DNA of 64,000 nucleotides from Anaerocolumna chitinilytica (GTDB lineage: Bacteria > Bacillota > Clostridia > Lachnospirales > Lachnospiraceae): the NCBI RefSeq assembly GCF_014218355.1, contig NZ_AP023368.1:5085501-5149500 (forward strand), in the 5' to 3' direction. The notes under the pieces are model-generated. The model was not told the origin of the DNA, ran no database searches, and saw only the letters and a list, made by a program, of their open reading frames with translations. Made by a program: the position numbers and the translations under genes. This document shows, in pieces, positions 25,563 through 33,907 of this stretch. Numbering within the stretch: the first letter of the stretch is position 1; every line of letters starts with the position of its first letter.

Positions 25563-25880
25563 TTATTCCTCTGGAGGAATCAGAACAACTCTCCCTCCCT
25601 CAAAGTAATATCTTGGTGGCTCTGGTTCCTCTCCTTCTTTCTCTTGGTTGTGACATGTTTGACAATCATACTTAAGGTTGTCATGATTCAATGTAACATT
25701 AGGATTGTTTATGTTCTCTGGTGTCAGCCATACTTTATTGTGATGTACAATCTTACCAAGTTCTTGGTGGCATGTCTCACACATACCTCCGTCTATTGCA
25801 ATTCTCTTATCAATGTAGGAAGCCCTGCAATCCTTCCAGTCTTTTGAATTATAAAACGATTTTGCAAACTCCTGCGCCAT
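25563..25880 (-). CDS. HNH endonuclease of the packaging module
   Basis: 105 residues. Zinc ligands CETC and CQTC flank the HNH core IVHHNKVWLTPENINNPNVT, with N and H at NPNVTLNHDNLKYDCQTCHN. In HK97-type cos phages this nuclease works with TerS/TerL in cleaving DNA at cos. The ATG follows TAGGAG by 5 bases. Confidence 0.9.
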   Translation of the reverse strand: MAQEFAKSFYNSKDWKDCRASYIDKRIAIDGGMCETCHQELGKIVHHNKVWLTPENINNPNVTLNHDNLKYDCQTCHNQEKEGEEPEPPRYYFEGGRVVLIPPEE

Positions 25881-25906
25881 TAAGCTCCTATTCTCATGCA
25901 ACAAAA

Positions 25907-25927
25907 AAGCACCCCGAGGGATGCTTT
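25907..25927 (-). terminator. Terminator of the recombinase-like gene
   Basis: On the minus strand GCATCCC pairs with GGGGTGC and runs into TTTTTTG, placed between the stop of the 25941 gene and the HNH start. Confidence 0.75.
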
Positions 25928-25940
25928 CATTTTACTAAAA

Positions 25941-26942
25941 TTATAATTTATCGTAAAAATGAAGTTTAATTAATCCACTATCAATATAACTATTTACTGT
26001 TATCTTCTTTTGTTCATTTACAATTTCCTGGCAAAAATCATATATATCGTTTCCGATGCCCGTTAGCTTAATTATAACGCTATAGTTAATGCCTTCTTTG
26101 ATCATTTGAATTACTGTATATTTAACTATTCCCCAGGTATCCCCTCTGCCAACTATATTTTTTACAAAACTATTGATTGTATAAGTTGACCTATCTAAAT
26201 TACTTCCATCATGCATAATAAATAGATTACTGCTTTTTGATACAATGCTCTCTCGAATGTTTAAATATTTTTTTAATTGTCTCGATAGAACGTTAGGAGT
26301 ATGTAAAATAAACCCATTTATATCCAGCTTGTTCTCTTTTATATTTTCACTGTTTAATCCTAAATTATAAACCACGCTAGGCTTTGCACCAGTAAAAATC
26401 ATTATTTTAATACATAGCAAATATACAAGTTTATCAAACGTATTTTCGTTTATTTTATCCGTTTTAATATTACATAAATCATCTATGTTACTGTCACATT
26501 CTTCAATAACAATTTCAAGCTCTGATAACTCATATGGTAATTTCTTATCCGGTTTACTTAATCTCTTATCTTTACTAATTGTTTTATTTATTAAATGCAT
26601 AAAGGATTGAGGATCGTCAGAGTCTAATCCAAAAGACTCTATTATTTTATTATTTGTAATGTCAACCGATTTTAAATACTTTATGTAGTTCTTTATTACT
26701 GAACAGTAATATCTTGCTACCGTTTCTCTTGTCACTTTGTTTTGATTAATAAAATAATCAAGAGCATCAATTATATCATCAACTTTTACAGATGACAGAT
26801 AATTGTTATATGTATTATCATTAATCTTTCTTTCCTCTGTAAGAAATTGATAAAATGATTCAATCTTGGGCTTATACTCTTTTGCAGAATCTTCAGTTTG
26901 AGACTGTAAGAACATTTCTATTGTATTCCAAAACGTATACAT
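25941..26942 (-). CDS. Tyrosine-recombinase-like protein without catalytic residues
   Basis: 333 residues. The N-terminal about 110 residues resemble the SAM-like core-binding domain (FYQFLTEERKINDNTYNNYL; VTRETVARYYCSVIKNYIKY). The C-terminal part has the outline of a tyrosine recombinase catalytic fold (LLCIKIMIFTGAKPSVVYNL), but the first Arg is Lys, the H-x-x-R box reads KYTVIQMI, and no nucleophile Tyr stands in the usual final helix. It is unusually AT-rich and bounded by terminators on both sides, like a moron inserted into the late region. Possibly a DNA-binding regulator or a cargo gene. Confidence 0.6.
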   Translation of the reverse strand: MYTFWNTIEMFLQSQTEDSAKEYKPKIESFYQFLTEERKINDNTYNNYLSSVKVDDIIDALDYFINQNKVTRETVARYYCSVIKNYIKYLKSVDITNNKIIESFGLDSDDPQSFMHLINKTISKDKRLSKPDKKLPYELSELEIVIEECDSNIDDLCNIKTDKINENTFDKLVYLLCIKIMIFTGAKPSVVYNLGLNSENIKENKLDINGFILHTPNVLSRQLKKYLNIRESIVSKSSNLFIMHDGSNLDRSTYTINSFVKNIVGRGDTWGIVKYTVIQMIKEGINYSVIIKLTGIGNDIYDFCQEIVNEQKKITVNSYIDSGLIKLHFYDKL

Positions 26943-26995
26943 ACTTTATCTCCTTTTTATTTTATATTACCATATATCACCATACCTAGCAATAT

Positions 26996-27029
26996 AAAAG
27001 ACATGTCCTATATTTCAGACATGTCTTTT
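26996..27029 (-). terminator. Perfect 12-bp inverted repeat terminator
   Basis: AAAAGACATGTC and its complement separated by 10 bases, with T-rich sequence on the minus-strand exit. It ends the early transcript after the late-regulator gene. Each arm contains the palindrome GACATGTC. Confidence 0.7.
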
Positions 27030-27118
27030 GAAAATGTGTTATGAATTAATTTTTATTATACAATTTATTTCATGTTATTATGATACCACATGTTAACCGA
27101 ACAAAACGAACAGACTTT

Positions 27119-27574
27119 TTATTTATCAAAATACCTTTTTACCTCCATCCTTACACTATCTGGTGTTGCCTTTCCTCCCATTCTCCTAGCAACCTGTATC
27201 CATGATAAATCTTCTATATATTTTAAATTCAACAGCCGTCTCATTCTGGCATCTGCCAGACTTGCAATAAATTCTTCTGCTGCATTTATTGTTTCCAATG
27301 ACTCAAGCTCTAATGTTTCCAGGATGGATTTTCTAGAATAAAGGAGGCTCTTTGTTCTACTGTACTTTGGATATGGGAATCCAGTTACTTTAAAATTCTG
27401 TATGCCTCCTGCTCCTCCTTTTACACAATCAATGACAGCTCCCTCCTCTTCCATCCTCGTTATTTGATTTTCCAAGGATTCAATCTTTTTTCTGGTGTCT
27501 TTTACTTCTTCCTGCAGTTCAGCATATTGTATTAAAATTTCCTTGGTTAAATTTGTTGTCAATTTTCCTTTCAC
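27119..27574 (-). CDS. Late transcription regulator (DUF1492/ArpU-RinA-like)
   Basis: 151 residues: an N-terminal coiled coil (EEVKDTRKKIESLENQITRM) and a C-terminal sigma-region-4-like HTH (LLNLKYIEDLSWIQVARRMG... DSVRMEVKRYF). Proteins of this type close the early region and switch on the packaging and structural genes. Its position between the early block and terminase agrees. Start GTG at 27574 or TTG at 27562 is unresolved. Confidence 0.8.
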   Translation of the reverse strand: MKGKLTTNLTKEILIQYAELQEEVKDTRKKIESLENQITRMEEEGAVIDCVKGGAGGIQNFKVTGFPYPKYSRTKSLLYSRKSILETLELESLETINAAEEFIASLADARMRRLLNLKYIEDLSWIQVARRMGGKATPDSVRMEVKRYFDK

Positions 27575-27584
27575 CCCTTAATAA

Positions 27585-27830
27585 TTATAATTCTATATAT
27601 TCCTCTTCTGTCTCTTCTCTTCTGGTCCATGTGCTACCTATTTGACCGGTTATTTGTACTTCATCCCTTTTCAATCTGATACAGTATGTAGGCTCATAGG
27701 CTCCGGCTGCCCAGTCAATGTCAAATTTCTGCCGATTGTTTATGTAGGAGCCAAAGAAAGGAGATTGCTCACGCAGGTAATAGCCTTCTTTGGCTTGTTC
27801 TTGGTCTTCTGGATGGATGTAACAGAGCAT
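27585..27830 (-). CDS. Phage early-region protein, unknown, start unclear
   Basis: 81 residues from the ATG (MLCYIHPEDQEQAKEGYYLR...). The same frame is open for about 27 codons further upstream (AYEAIIKTESFNNLRAVVEK...), with coding-like composition, up to a TGA directly behind a strong GGAGGT. No ATG, GTG or TTG sits in frame there. Either the true start has been lost by a small frameshift or initiation is non-canonical. No family recognised. Confidence 0.5.
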   Translation of the reverse strand: MLCYIHPEDQEQAKEGYYLREQSPFFGSYINNRQKFDIDWAAGAYEPTYCIRLKRDEVQITGQIGSTWTRREETEEEYIEL

Positions 27831-27919
27831 GTATCCGCTTCCTATAATCTCTTTTTCTACTACTGCCCGAAGGTTGTTAAAGGATTCTGTTTTTATGATT
27901 GCTTCATATGCCGTTCAAA

Positions 27920-28120
27920 TCACCTCCGAACAAACTTGAAGCACCAGGCTTCATCTTCAATAATCTCTACTTCTCCGTCTTCATTTATGTACATAGCCTC
28001 AATGAAATTAACTATGCGTTTACCGTTTTTCAAATTACTGTCAACTATAGGACGAATTGATAATGCATTAAATACCTGGTCTTTATAAACCATTTTATAG
28101 TCAGTCATTACTATTGGCAT
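27920..28120 (-). CDS. Small phage protein, unknown
   Basis: 66 residues, MPIVMTDYKMVYKDQVFNAL... to IIEDEAWCFKFVRR. The beta-rich pattern with an acidic loop is reminiscent of small prophage proteins in early operons. Weak ribosome site (AGGT). No function assigned. Confidence 0.55.
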   Translation of the reverse strand: MPIVMTDYKMVYKDQVFNALSIRPIVDSNLKNGKRIVNFIEAMYINEDGEVEIIEDEAWCFKFVRR

Positions 28121-28212
28121 ATTATTTACCTGCTTTCTTATATTTGCAGTTTCTGCAATGATCGCTGTTCTTAAGTGGGTTATCTATTTTTATCACTCCC
28201 TTTTATTTACTG

Positions 28213-28241
28213 TTGATTTTTCGAACACTTGTTTGTATAAT
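28213..28241 (+). promoter_or_regulatory. Promoter with LexA-like operator
   Basis: TTGATT (28213-28218), a 17-base spacer and perfect TATAAT (28236-28241). The spacer holds CGAACACTTGTTTG (28222-28235), a near match to the Gram-positive LexA box CGAACNNNNGTTCG. Confidence 0.7.
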
Positions 28242-28270
28242 ATAATTATATTTTATTGGAGGTGTCTGTT

Positions 28271-28546
28271 ATGTATTACGCTCAATTACAAGGTCAAGAT
28301 ATTGTTATTAGCGGTCAACCTGTACAAGTGGCTGTTGTGTTTAATACAATAGGAGATATGAAGCCTTTACAATTTTGCATAGAGGATTTGTATGGAAATA
28401 TCCTCAAAACAAAAATAGAGTATGTAAGGTATAAAAAAGATGTAAGAGGCGGTATCTCCTATTGTTGTATGTATAAATGTGTAGACTGTTTAAAAGAGAT
28501 TGTATTGACCTATTATTTGGAATCTCATTTATGGGTAATTACTTAG
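28271..28546 (+). CDS. Putative SOS-inducible phage protein, unknown
   Basis: 91 residues (MYYAQLQGQDIVISGQPVQV...), rich in beta strands, with CCMYKCVDC near the C-terminus. It runs against the surrounding early operon from its own promoter with a LexA-like operator, and overlaps the 3' end of the convergent RpoA-CTD-like gene by 8 bases. GGAGG lies 8 bases before the ATG. This set-up suits an induction-related function such as an antirepressor, but the sequence has no family I recognise. Confidence 0.65.
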   Translation: MYYAQLQGQDIVISGQPVQVAVVFNTIGDMKPLQFCIEDLYGNILKTKIEYVRYKKDVRGGISYCCMYKCVDCLKEIVLTYYLESHLWVIT

Positions 28547-28892
28547 GCTCTGCTGCTAATTTGCTTAGCTTTTCCTTGACCTCGTTAAATCCCTTTTCTC
28601 CAATGTTTCTAACTCTCTTTAATTCTTCATCTGTTAGGCTTTGGAGTTTTTCTATTGTATCGATTCCCTGTCTTCTAAGTCCGTTATAAGTTCTTACGCT
28701 TAAATCTAAAGATTGTAATTCCATATCCGTCCTTTCTGCCTCTTGGCTCGGTTCCTTAATGCAGCCATTGTGTAAACCTGCGTAAAGATGAAAGAATTTG
28801 CATATTCCTTTTTCATTTGAGAAATCACATTCGCAACATTTCTTGATTTTTGAATAATCAAATGACTTTAATATAGGGTTTTTCTCAATCAT
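28539..28892 (-). CDS. Protein with RNA polymerase alpha C-terminal-like domain
   Basis: 117 residues. The C-terminal about 55 residues (LDLSVRTYNGLRRQGIDTIE... RVRNIGEKGFNEVKEKL) closely match the alpha-CTD of RpoA, the module that contacts UP elements and activators. The N-terminal half has Cys/His spacing (CCECDF...CKFFHLYAGLHNGC) suggesting a metal site. No alpha N-terminal assembly domain is present, so it cannot join the enzyme as a normal alpha. It may compete for activators or DNA. Overlaps the upstream gene by 8 bases. Confidence 0.8.
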   Translation of the reverse strand: MIEKNPILKSFDYSKIKKCCECDFSNEKGICKFFHLYAGLHNGCIKEPSQEAERTDMELQSLDLSVRTYNGLRRQGIDTIEKLQSLTDEELKRVRNIGEKGFNEVKEKLSKLAAEPK

Positions 28893-29046
28893 CTACATCT
28901 TCCTCACGATCATCTGCACATGGTCCTTCTCCATAGTCTATAGCACACTGCTTTTCATTTGGAGTTAAGTACATACATGCTCCTCCTGATATTGTGCATT
29001 CCCACCCGTGGTATTCGTCTGTTTCTATTGCACATCTACATGACAT
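28885..29046 (-). CDS. Cys-rich small phage protein
   Basis: 53 residues, MSCRCAIETDEYHGWECTIS... YGEGPCADDREEDVDD, with seven cysteines and an acidic tail. GGGAGG lies 7 bases before the ATG. Similar Cys-rich mini-proteins are common in clostridial prophage early operons; likely zinc-binding, function unknown. Confidence 0.7.
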   Translation of the reverse strand: MSCRCAIETDEYHGWECTISGGACMYLTPNEKQCAIDYGEGPCADDREEDVDD

Positions 29047-29061
29047 AGTGTTTCCTCCCTT

Positions 29062-29087
29062 CTGCTGCCCGGAGGTTACCGGGCAGA
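29062..29087 (-). repeat. Stop-codon hairpin
   Basis: CTGCCCGG and CCGGGCAG form a perfect 8-bp stem with the TAA stop of the 29076 gene in the loop. No U-tract. The ribosome site of the next gene follows at once. Confidence 0.6.
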
Positions 29088-30080
29088 TATACAGCTAATG
29101 TTTTTTATAGTTATTTCCTGAGTTCCATCAGGATTGTTTGTAATAAATACATTTGGCCGGCTGTTATACTCCTCCATCGGGATAATAATTTCTATCCCTT
29201 GATCTGTTATGAGTTGTTGCCTTTCAAACTTCTTTACCGTGGCGGCTTTCTTAGCCTGAATAGGTGTAGAGTTTAAATTGTACTTTTTCAGCTTTTCCGT
29301 AAACTCTTGCCTGATTTCCGGTTCCTGGAATAATTCTTCCGCTATTTCATCGGTGTTAATGTATCCACTGTCTAGGTTACTTTCATATACGAGGCTTTTA
29401 TATTCCATAGCTTTTCTAAAATCATCCTCATAGTATTTTGCATTTATCTGGTCCACTGCTTTGTTAACGATATTAAGTTTTGTTTTGTTGGAGAGCTGTG
29501 GAATACATTGTAGGAATATGTTCGAAAAGTAATTTACTTTTATTCCGTTAATGTCGTATTTTTTCTCAATCAATCCGATTTCTAATGTATTCATATTTAT
29601 GACTGCTGCCTCTGTAAGTTTGGCAGATATTGAAGGGAGTGCAGCTTTTTGCTTTGTAACTGTGTTTCTGACTTCGGTACCATATTTCTCAATCCTATGT
29701 ATGTAAGTTTCTTTGTAGTTCATTTTCAGGATTGCCAGATATATGCTCCCTGCTACCTGGAAAGTGACTACAAAGAGGTCTGCTGCCGGTATGTCTATAT
29801 TCTGGTTCATGATTTCATAGAGCTTGTAGGCCAACATTTGACTATCCATGAGTAGAGTTTCTTCCTGAAATGCTTCTACCAACTGAAGGACTTCTGAATC
29901 ATCTGTGAAGGTACATTTCTTCGTATCATCACTGTCCATGATTCTGTATATGTGATTTCGAAGGAAATCGTTTATGTCTGGACTAAGTTCCAGAAGAGTA
30001 TCCGAAAATTCTAACTGGCAATTGTTCGAATTCAGGATATGCATAACCGCATTCCGGATTATTATTTCGTCTCTTTCCAT
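29076..30080 (-). CDS. Nucleoid-associated protein (NdpA/YejK family)
   Basis: 334 residues matching the 37-kDa nucleoid-associated family: IIRNAVMHILNSNNCQLEFS at the start, YAVN-like middle, and ...GIKVNYFSNIFLQCIPQLSN. Phage-borne copies occur in replication regions and may organise replicating phage DNA or guard it; that role is inference. Confidence 0.8.
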   Translation of the reverse strand: MERDEIIIRNAVMHILNSNNCQLEFSDTLLELSPDINDFLRNHIYRIMDSDDTKKCTFTDDSEVLQLVEAFQEETLLMDSQMLAYKLYEIMNQNIDIPAADLFVVTFQVAGSIYLAILKMNYKETYIHRIEKYGTEVRNTVTKQKAALPSISAKLTEAAVINMNTLEIGLIEKKYDINGIKVNYFSNIFLQCIPQLSNKTKLNIVNKAVDQINAKYYEDDFRKAMEYKSLVYESNLDSGYINTDEIAEELFQEPEIRQEFTEKLKKYNLNSTPIQAKKAATVKKFERQQLITDQGIEIIIPMEEYNSRPNVFITNNPDGTQEITIKNISCISAR

Positions 30081-31435
30081 ATTTCCTCCCCTACCGGCTC
30101 GATTCCAAGTATGCAGTACTTGTCTACTAATCCAGTGTAATTTTCTAACATATAAGTTATTAACCTGACAGCAGTTCTTCCGGTTTCCTGTCCGTTGATT
30201 TGTTCGTGTAAGCGGAGGATATCGCCCACTTTATAATCTCTATCATTTAAACGTAGTTCAAAACGCTTTTTATTTGTAAGCACATCCGAAAAATAGATGT
30301 GGTCTGTTTTTAAATCGTGAGCTTTGGGGTTGTTCTCTTCTGCTTCTTCCTCTGTGCTATCAGATTCTTCCGATTCCTCTTTGTCCTCATTGATGATATC
30401 TTCTTGAGACTCTTCAAGAATGACTTCTCCTTCTACTTTCTCCGGAGTATCTGGCATGTATTCCGGAAAGTCTTCAACTTCTATCTGCCCAGGTATATTA
30501 TTGCTTTCTGGAGACTTCTCAATTTCTGCTTTTTCTTCTGTTTTAGTTTCAACCTTTTTAGGCTGTTCTTTTTTAACTGGTTCTTTCTTCTCTGGTTCCT
30601 TTTTTATAGTTTCTTTTTTCTCTGGCTCCTTTATCTCTGGTTCTGGTTCTCCGAACTTTTCTCTCCAGGGATCTTCTGCTGCAAGGTCGAATATCTCTTC
30701 TGTCGCATGGAGGAAATCTATATAGGTAAATTCCATTGTTCCTTTTCCTAATGGCTTTACTTTAATAACTTTTTCTTCAAGGAAGGTTACAGTAGTTCCT
30801 TTGCGGAACATTGAGTGACCGCTTGGGTTTATAACGATTGCAACTTCTCTTCCAAGGTCAAATATTTCTTTTCTGAAAATTCTACTTATTTCTCTTAGCT
30901 GCTCTCTTTTGTTCTTGTCATTGAAATACTCAAAAACTACATTTTTAAGGACTTCTAAATCTTCTTTTTTTGTATCAACGAAATCTGATTTTGATTGAGT
31001 AAAATCAAGGCTTTCGTCTATTTTTCCAGCGGGCTGGAATGGTTCGTTTTCGGCTTCTTTTTTCACTTGATTTATTACCCTTATTTCGTCCCTGGTTGTC
31101 CTTTCGGATACCAATTTAAGCTCTTCTTCATCCAGGTTTAACATTTCTGTTAACTTGCTGCTGCCGTATCCCTCATATTCTGGAATCAGCTGCCGGCTAT
31201 TCCCGTCAACAGAGAAGCGGTCATTTATTTTCATGAAATAGTAGGTGTTGCTTTTCCCAATGTTATATTCCTTCTTGGCAAATTCACAAATGTCTTTATA
31301 GCCATCTTCCTTGAATAACTCTCCGTCCCTTACTTGTTTTAGCTGATATCCAATGGCTACAAACCTTTCAGCAACACTGTTCAAGTCATTTCTGATACTT
31401 TCTTTCAGTTCTTTATATGATAATGTTAAATCCAT
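30062..31435 (-). CDS. Large early protein with C-terminal DUF3850/ASCH-like domain
   Basis: 457 residues. N-terminal about 130: helical DUF3102-like region (SIRNDLNSVAERFVAIGYQL, FAKKEYNIGKSNTYYFM). Middle about 280-390: highly charged, repetitive EPEKKE/KKEP linker, certainly disordered. C-terminal about 70: DUF3850, a PUA/ASCH-related RNA-binding fold (HDLKTDHIYFSDVLTNKKRF, LRLNDRDYKVGDILRL). The start follows GGAAGATAT; the longer ORF start is in a GC-rich hairpin region. Role unknown; its modular build suggests RNA or nucleotide recognition. Confidence 0.75.
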   Translation of the reverse strand: MDLTLSYKELKESIRNDLNSVAERFVAIGYQLKQVRDGELFKEDGYKDICEFAKKEYNIGKSNTYYFMKINDRFSVDGNSRQLIPEYEGYGSSKLTEMLNLDEEELKLVSERTTRDEIRVINQVKKEAENEPFQPAGKIDESLDFTQSKSDFVDTKKEDLEVLKNVVFEYFNDKNKREQLREISRIFRKEIFDLGREVAIVINPSGHSMFRKGTTVTFLEEKVIKVKPLGKGTMEFTYIDFLHATEEIFDLAAEDPWREKFGEPEPEIKEPEKKETIKKEPEKKEPVKKEQPKKVETKTEEKAEIEKSPESNNIPGQIEVEDFPEYMPDTPEKVEGEVILEESQEDIINEDKEESEESDSTEEEAEENNPKAHDLKTDHIYFSDVLTNKKRFELRLNDRDYKVGDILRLHEQINGQETGRTAVRLITYMLENYTGLVDKYCILGIEPVGEEIWKETK

Positions 31436-31579
31436 ATATCTTCCTTTCCTCCGGGCGCTGCGGCCCGGATATGGCCCGGTCATGACACTGTGATATGTTT
31501 ATTATTTTCCGGTGCCTTACAAATAGCCTTATGTAGGACTGGTTATTGGTTTCTATAGCCAACGCTTTGCGTATGGTTA

Positions 31580-31903
31580 TTATGGATAAATCTTTCCTCC
31601 CATCAACTTTCTTATAATGTCCTCTCTCTTATAGGCTCCTGCTGCTGATGGGACGCGTTTAAAATTCTTTTCAAAATATCTCTTCGATTTTCCTAATAAA
31701 CGTGATATTTGCTCAATTGTATAGGTTTCTTCATGAAAGATCTCCTGTAGTCTGCTCTGAAGGTTTAATTTAAGTTCTAAGTCCCTTTCTCTGTTTCTAT
31801 GAGGTCCTTGATCTCCTTCGTGTTCTTCAAGAGTTAGGTCTATTAGATTTAAGTCAAAATCAAGTCCTCCATGCGAACGGAATACTATGTGATGGCTGTG
31901 CAA
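31580..31903 (-). CDS. HNH-like small protein
   Basis: 107 residues starting at TTG within SHHIVFRSHGGLDFDLNLID, which has the HH-I...N...L...H (EEHEGDQGPHR) spacing of HNH nucleases, but without the usual upstream zinc Cys pair. The C-terminal half is HTH-like (ETYTIEQISRLLGKSKRYFE). GGAGG lies 8 bases before the TTG, inside the preceding gene's end. Possibly a minimal HNH nuclease or a DNA-binding remnant. Confidence 0.6.
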   Translation of the reverse strand: MHSHHIVFRSHGGLDFDLNLIDLTLEEHEGDQGPHRNRERDLELKLNLQSRLQEIFHEETYTIEQISRLLGKSKRYFEKNFKRVPSAAGAYKREDIIRKLMGGKIYP

Positions 31904-33907
31904 CTATACTGCCTCCTTTTCCATGCACTGATATAACTTCTTTTGCTTAAATTTTTCTACGAACTTTTCTACTTCCGGAGTCATTGAACAATTATTTTTT
32001 CCTTTTACTTGGATGATTTTATTTTCTTGTACTTCCATCGTGTAGAAAGGTGTATCAATATCATCCAGTTTTCGGATGAATAATATTACGCATTCCTTCC
32101 GTAGGACCTTATCTATGTAGGTACCAACGCAGTGATGTAGCTTCGTTCCTTCGTCTCTAATTTCTTTACATGTCCACGGTATTCTAATGGTAAAATGCTT
32201 GTCTTTCATGGCATATTCTTTTACATGGGATTCTGCCAATGTATTCATTAGCTCGTTTCTTGCTTCATCTTTCATATTCCTAATTCTTTCAAGCTCCTGC
32301 TGCCACTCAGCTGCCACCTTATCATGGGCTTCCTTCAGATGCTTCGGGAAGAAGGCGAAATCATTCATAATAGTTCCAAGTTTTATTGAGTAATCAAGGT
32401 AATCGTCGTACTCGGACAAAATTTTGCTTGCCTTTTCATCCTGCGATTTTATATACTTAATAATCTTGTGTGGAGTAAATGTAGTCATGTACTTTATAAG
32501 TACCTTTGCCCTATTTTCAGTAATCCACTTTACCTGATCTGTTGTGAGCTTTACTCCGGCTTTATTGGCTTCTTGAATCGTTCTTAATTCTTCAAGTGTT
32601 GCATTCATCCTAATCAAGTCTTTGACCTGTTCTTTTGTAACTTCTAAAACTTCATGTATTCTTTTCCCGTTTCGGTTAAATTTAGTGTCAGAATAGTTTC
32701 TAATTATGTCTTGTACTAACCGGAAAAGTTTAAGCTTCACAAGATATTCTATATACGGTCTTTCAATATATTGGGTTAAGTATTCACCAGGATAGAATCT
32801 GTCACCTTTTAAACCTCGTGCAAACTTATCTATACAGGAATATTGATACTTTGTGCCTTTAAATATAGTCTGAAGGTTTTTATCATATAGGGTTGTCCTA
32901 TGTATGCAGACGCTCTTTCCTTGCCAGCCGTAATAATTGTAATATCCGTTTTCCCATACACACCACCTTACTACTCCGGTATTTTTAAACTCTTTATAAT
33001 CGTATGTTTCATCGTTATTGAAGTTTTTATCATACATTGCTCTAACGGTCTCATAAACCCTTGTTTCTGGCTTCATGTAATCATCGTAACTTTTGTAAAC
33101 TTCAAAGTATCTTAAGCAATAACCTTCTTTCGTTTTCTGGAATATTGATGCATATCCTTTGTCTCTTACAACTGCTGTTTTTTTAATAGCTTTGAAAGTT
33201 ATTTTACTTTTACAGGAGCTGCATACTCCTTGCTTGTTGTGTTTTGGATTTTTTATGCTAACCATTTTCCCACAATGAGTGCAGTAACCTACTTTTACGT
33301 TTCTGGAATAGTTGTAATAAATGTACCTGCTATGCATCATTGCTGTATTGTCCATCCAGGCACTGAAATCTTTTGGCAGTTCCGGTATTAGCTCCATAGC
33401 TGCGTCAATCTTATCTGTTATTTTCTTGTGCTGCCTACGAAGGTTTTCGCCTGATATTCCATCTTGAAAATATTTAACAGCCTCAAACGGAGTCTTTTTA
33501 GCATTGTCAAGGTAGTTTATAACTGTCCTATCTGCTCCACGGTCATACCACTTACCAACCCGATAGACGTATGAATATTCTGGATTAGTCAAATTATAAA
33601 TTCTTGCTGTTTTCCACTTTTCTTCATAAGTGTCATAAGTCATAAACTTATTTTCTGCTTTTGATAGGAATATTTGATATCTTGCTTCTGTATCGTCCTC
33701 TTGCAGGTCCTTTCTGGCAAAAAGTGCAATTTTCAAAATTTCTCCGCTGTTCACCTTGACTACTTTTGCTTTCATGAACCAATAGTATTCATAGTGTTTT
33801 TCAGTCCTGTTGTAACTCTTTATTAACTCAGGTTCCCTCTTTGCGATCTCAAACATTTCCTCATTAGCATTAAGAGGTTCCGTTTTTAAAAGCTCTGCTT
33901 TTTTCAC
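31904..33907 (-). CDS. pcfJ: PcfJ-family protein
   Basis: 667 residues. The conserved C-terminal PcfJ domain is visible (HFTIRIPWTCKEIRDEGTKL, HHCVGTYIDKVLRKECVILF, YTMEVQENKIIQVKGKNN). A zinc-ribbon segment near residue 220 (CTHCGKMVSIKN...CSSCKSK) precedes it. PcfJ/PcfK pairs come from conjugative plasmid pCF10-type regions and recur in clostridial phage replication modules; the biochemical role is not established. The GTG at 33907 follows GGAGGTAGCCAA and overlaps the PcfK stop. Confidence 0.88.
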   Translation of the reverse strand: MKKAELLKTEPLNANEEMFEIAKREPELIKSYNRTEKHYEYYWFMKAKVVKVNSGEILKIALFARKDLQEDDTEARYQIFLSKAENKFMTYDTYEEKWKTARIYNLTNPEYSYVYRVGKWYDRGADRTVINYLDNAKKTPFEAVKYFQDGISGENLRRQHKKITDKIDAAMELIPELPKDFSAWMDNTAMMHSRYIYYNYSRNVKVGYCTHCGKMVSIKNPKHNKQGVCSSCKSKITFKAIKKTAVVRDKGYASIFQKTKEGYCLRYFEVYKSYDDYMKPETRVYETVRAMYDKNFNNDETYDYKEFKNTGVVRWCVWENGYYNYYGWQGKSVCIHRTTLYDKNLQTIFKGTKYQYSCIDKFARGLKGDRFYPGEYLTQYIERPYIEYLVKLKLFRLVQDIIRNYSDTKFNRNGKRIHEVLEVTKEQVKDLIRMNATLEELRTIQEANKAGVKLTTDQVKWITENRAKVLIKYMTTFTPHKIIKYIKSQDEKASKILSEYDDYLDYSIKLGTIMNDFAFFPKHLKEAHDKVAAEWQQELERIRNMKDEARNELMNTLAESHVKEYAMKDKHFTIRIPWTCKEIRDEGTKLHHCVGTYIDKVLRKECVILFIRKLDDIDTPFYTMEVQENKIIQVKGKNNCSMTPEVEKFVEKFKQKKLYQCMEKEAV

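Noticed and set aside
28158-28352. Plus-strand ORF before the 28271 gene
   Set aside because: It overlaps the promoter, operator and first codons of the better-supported 28271 gene.
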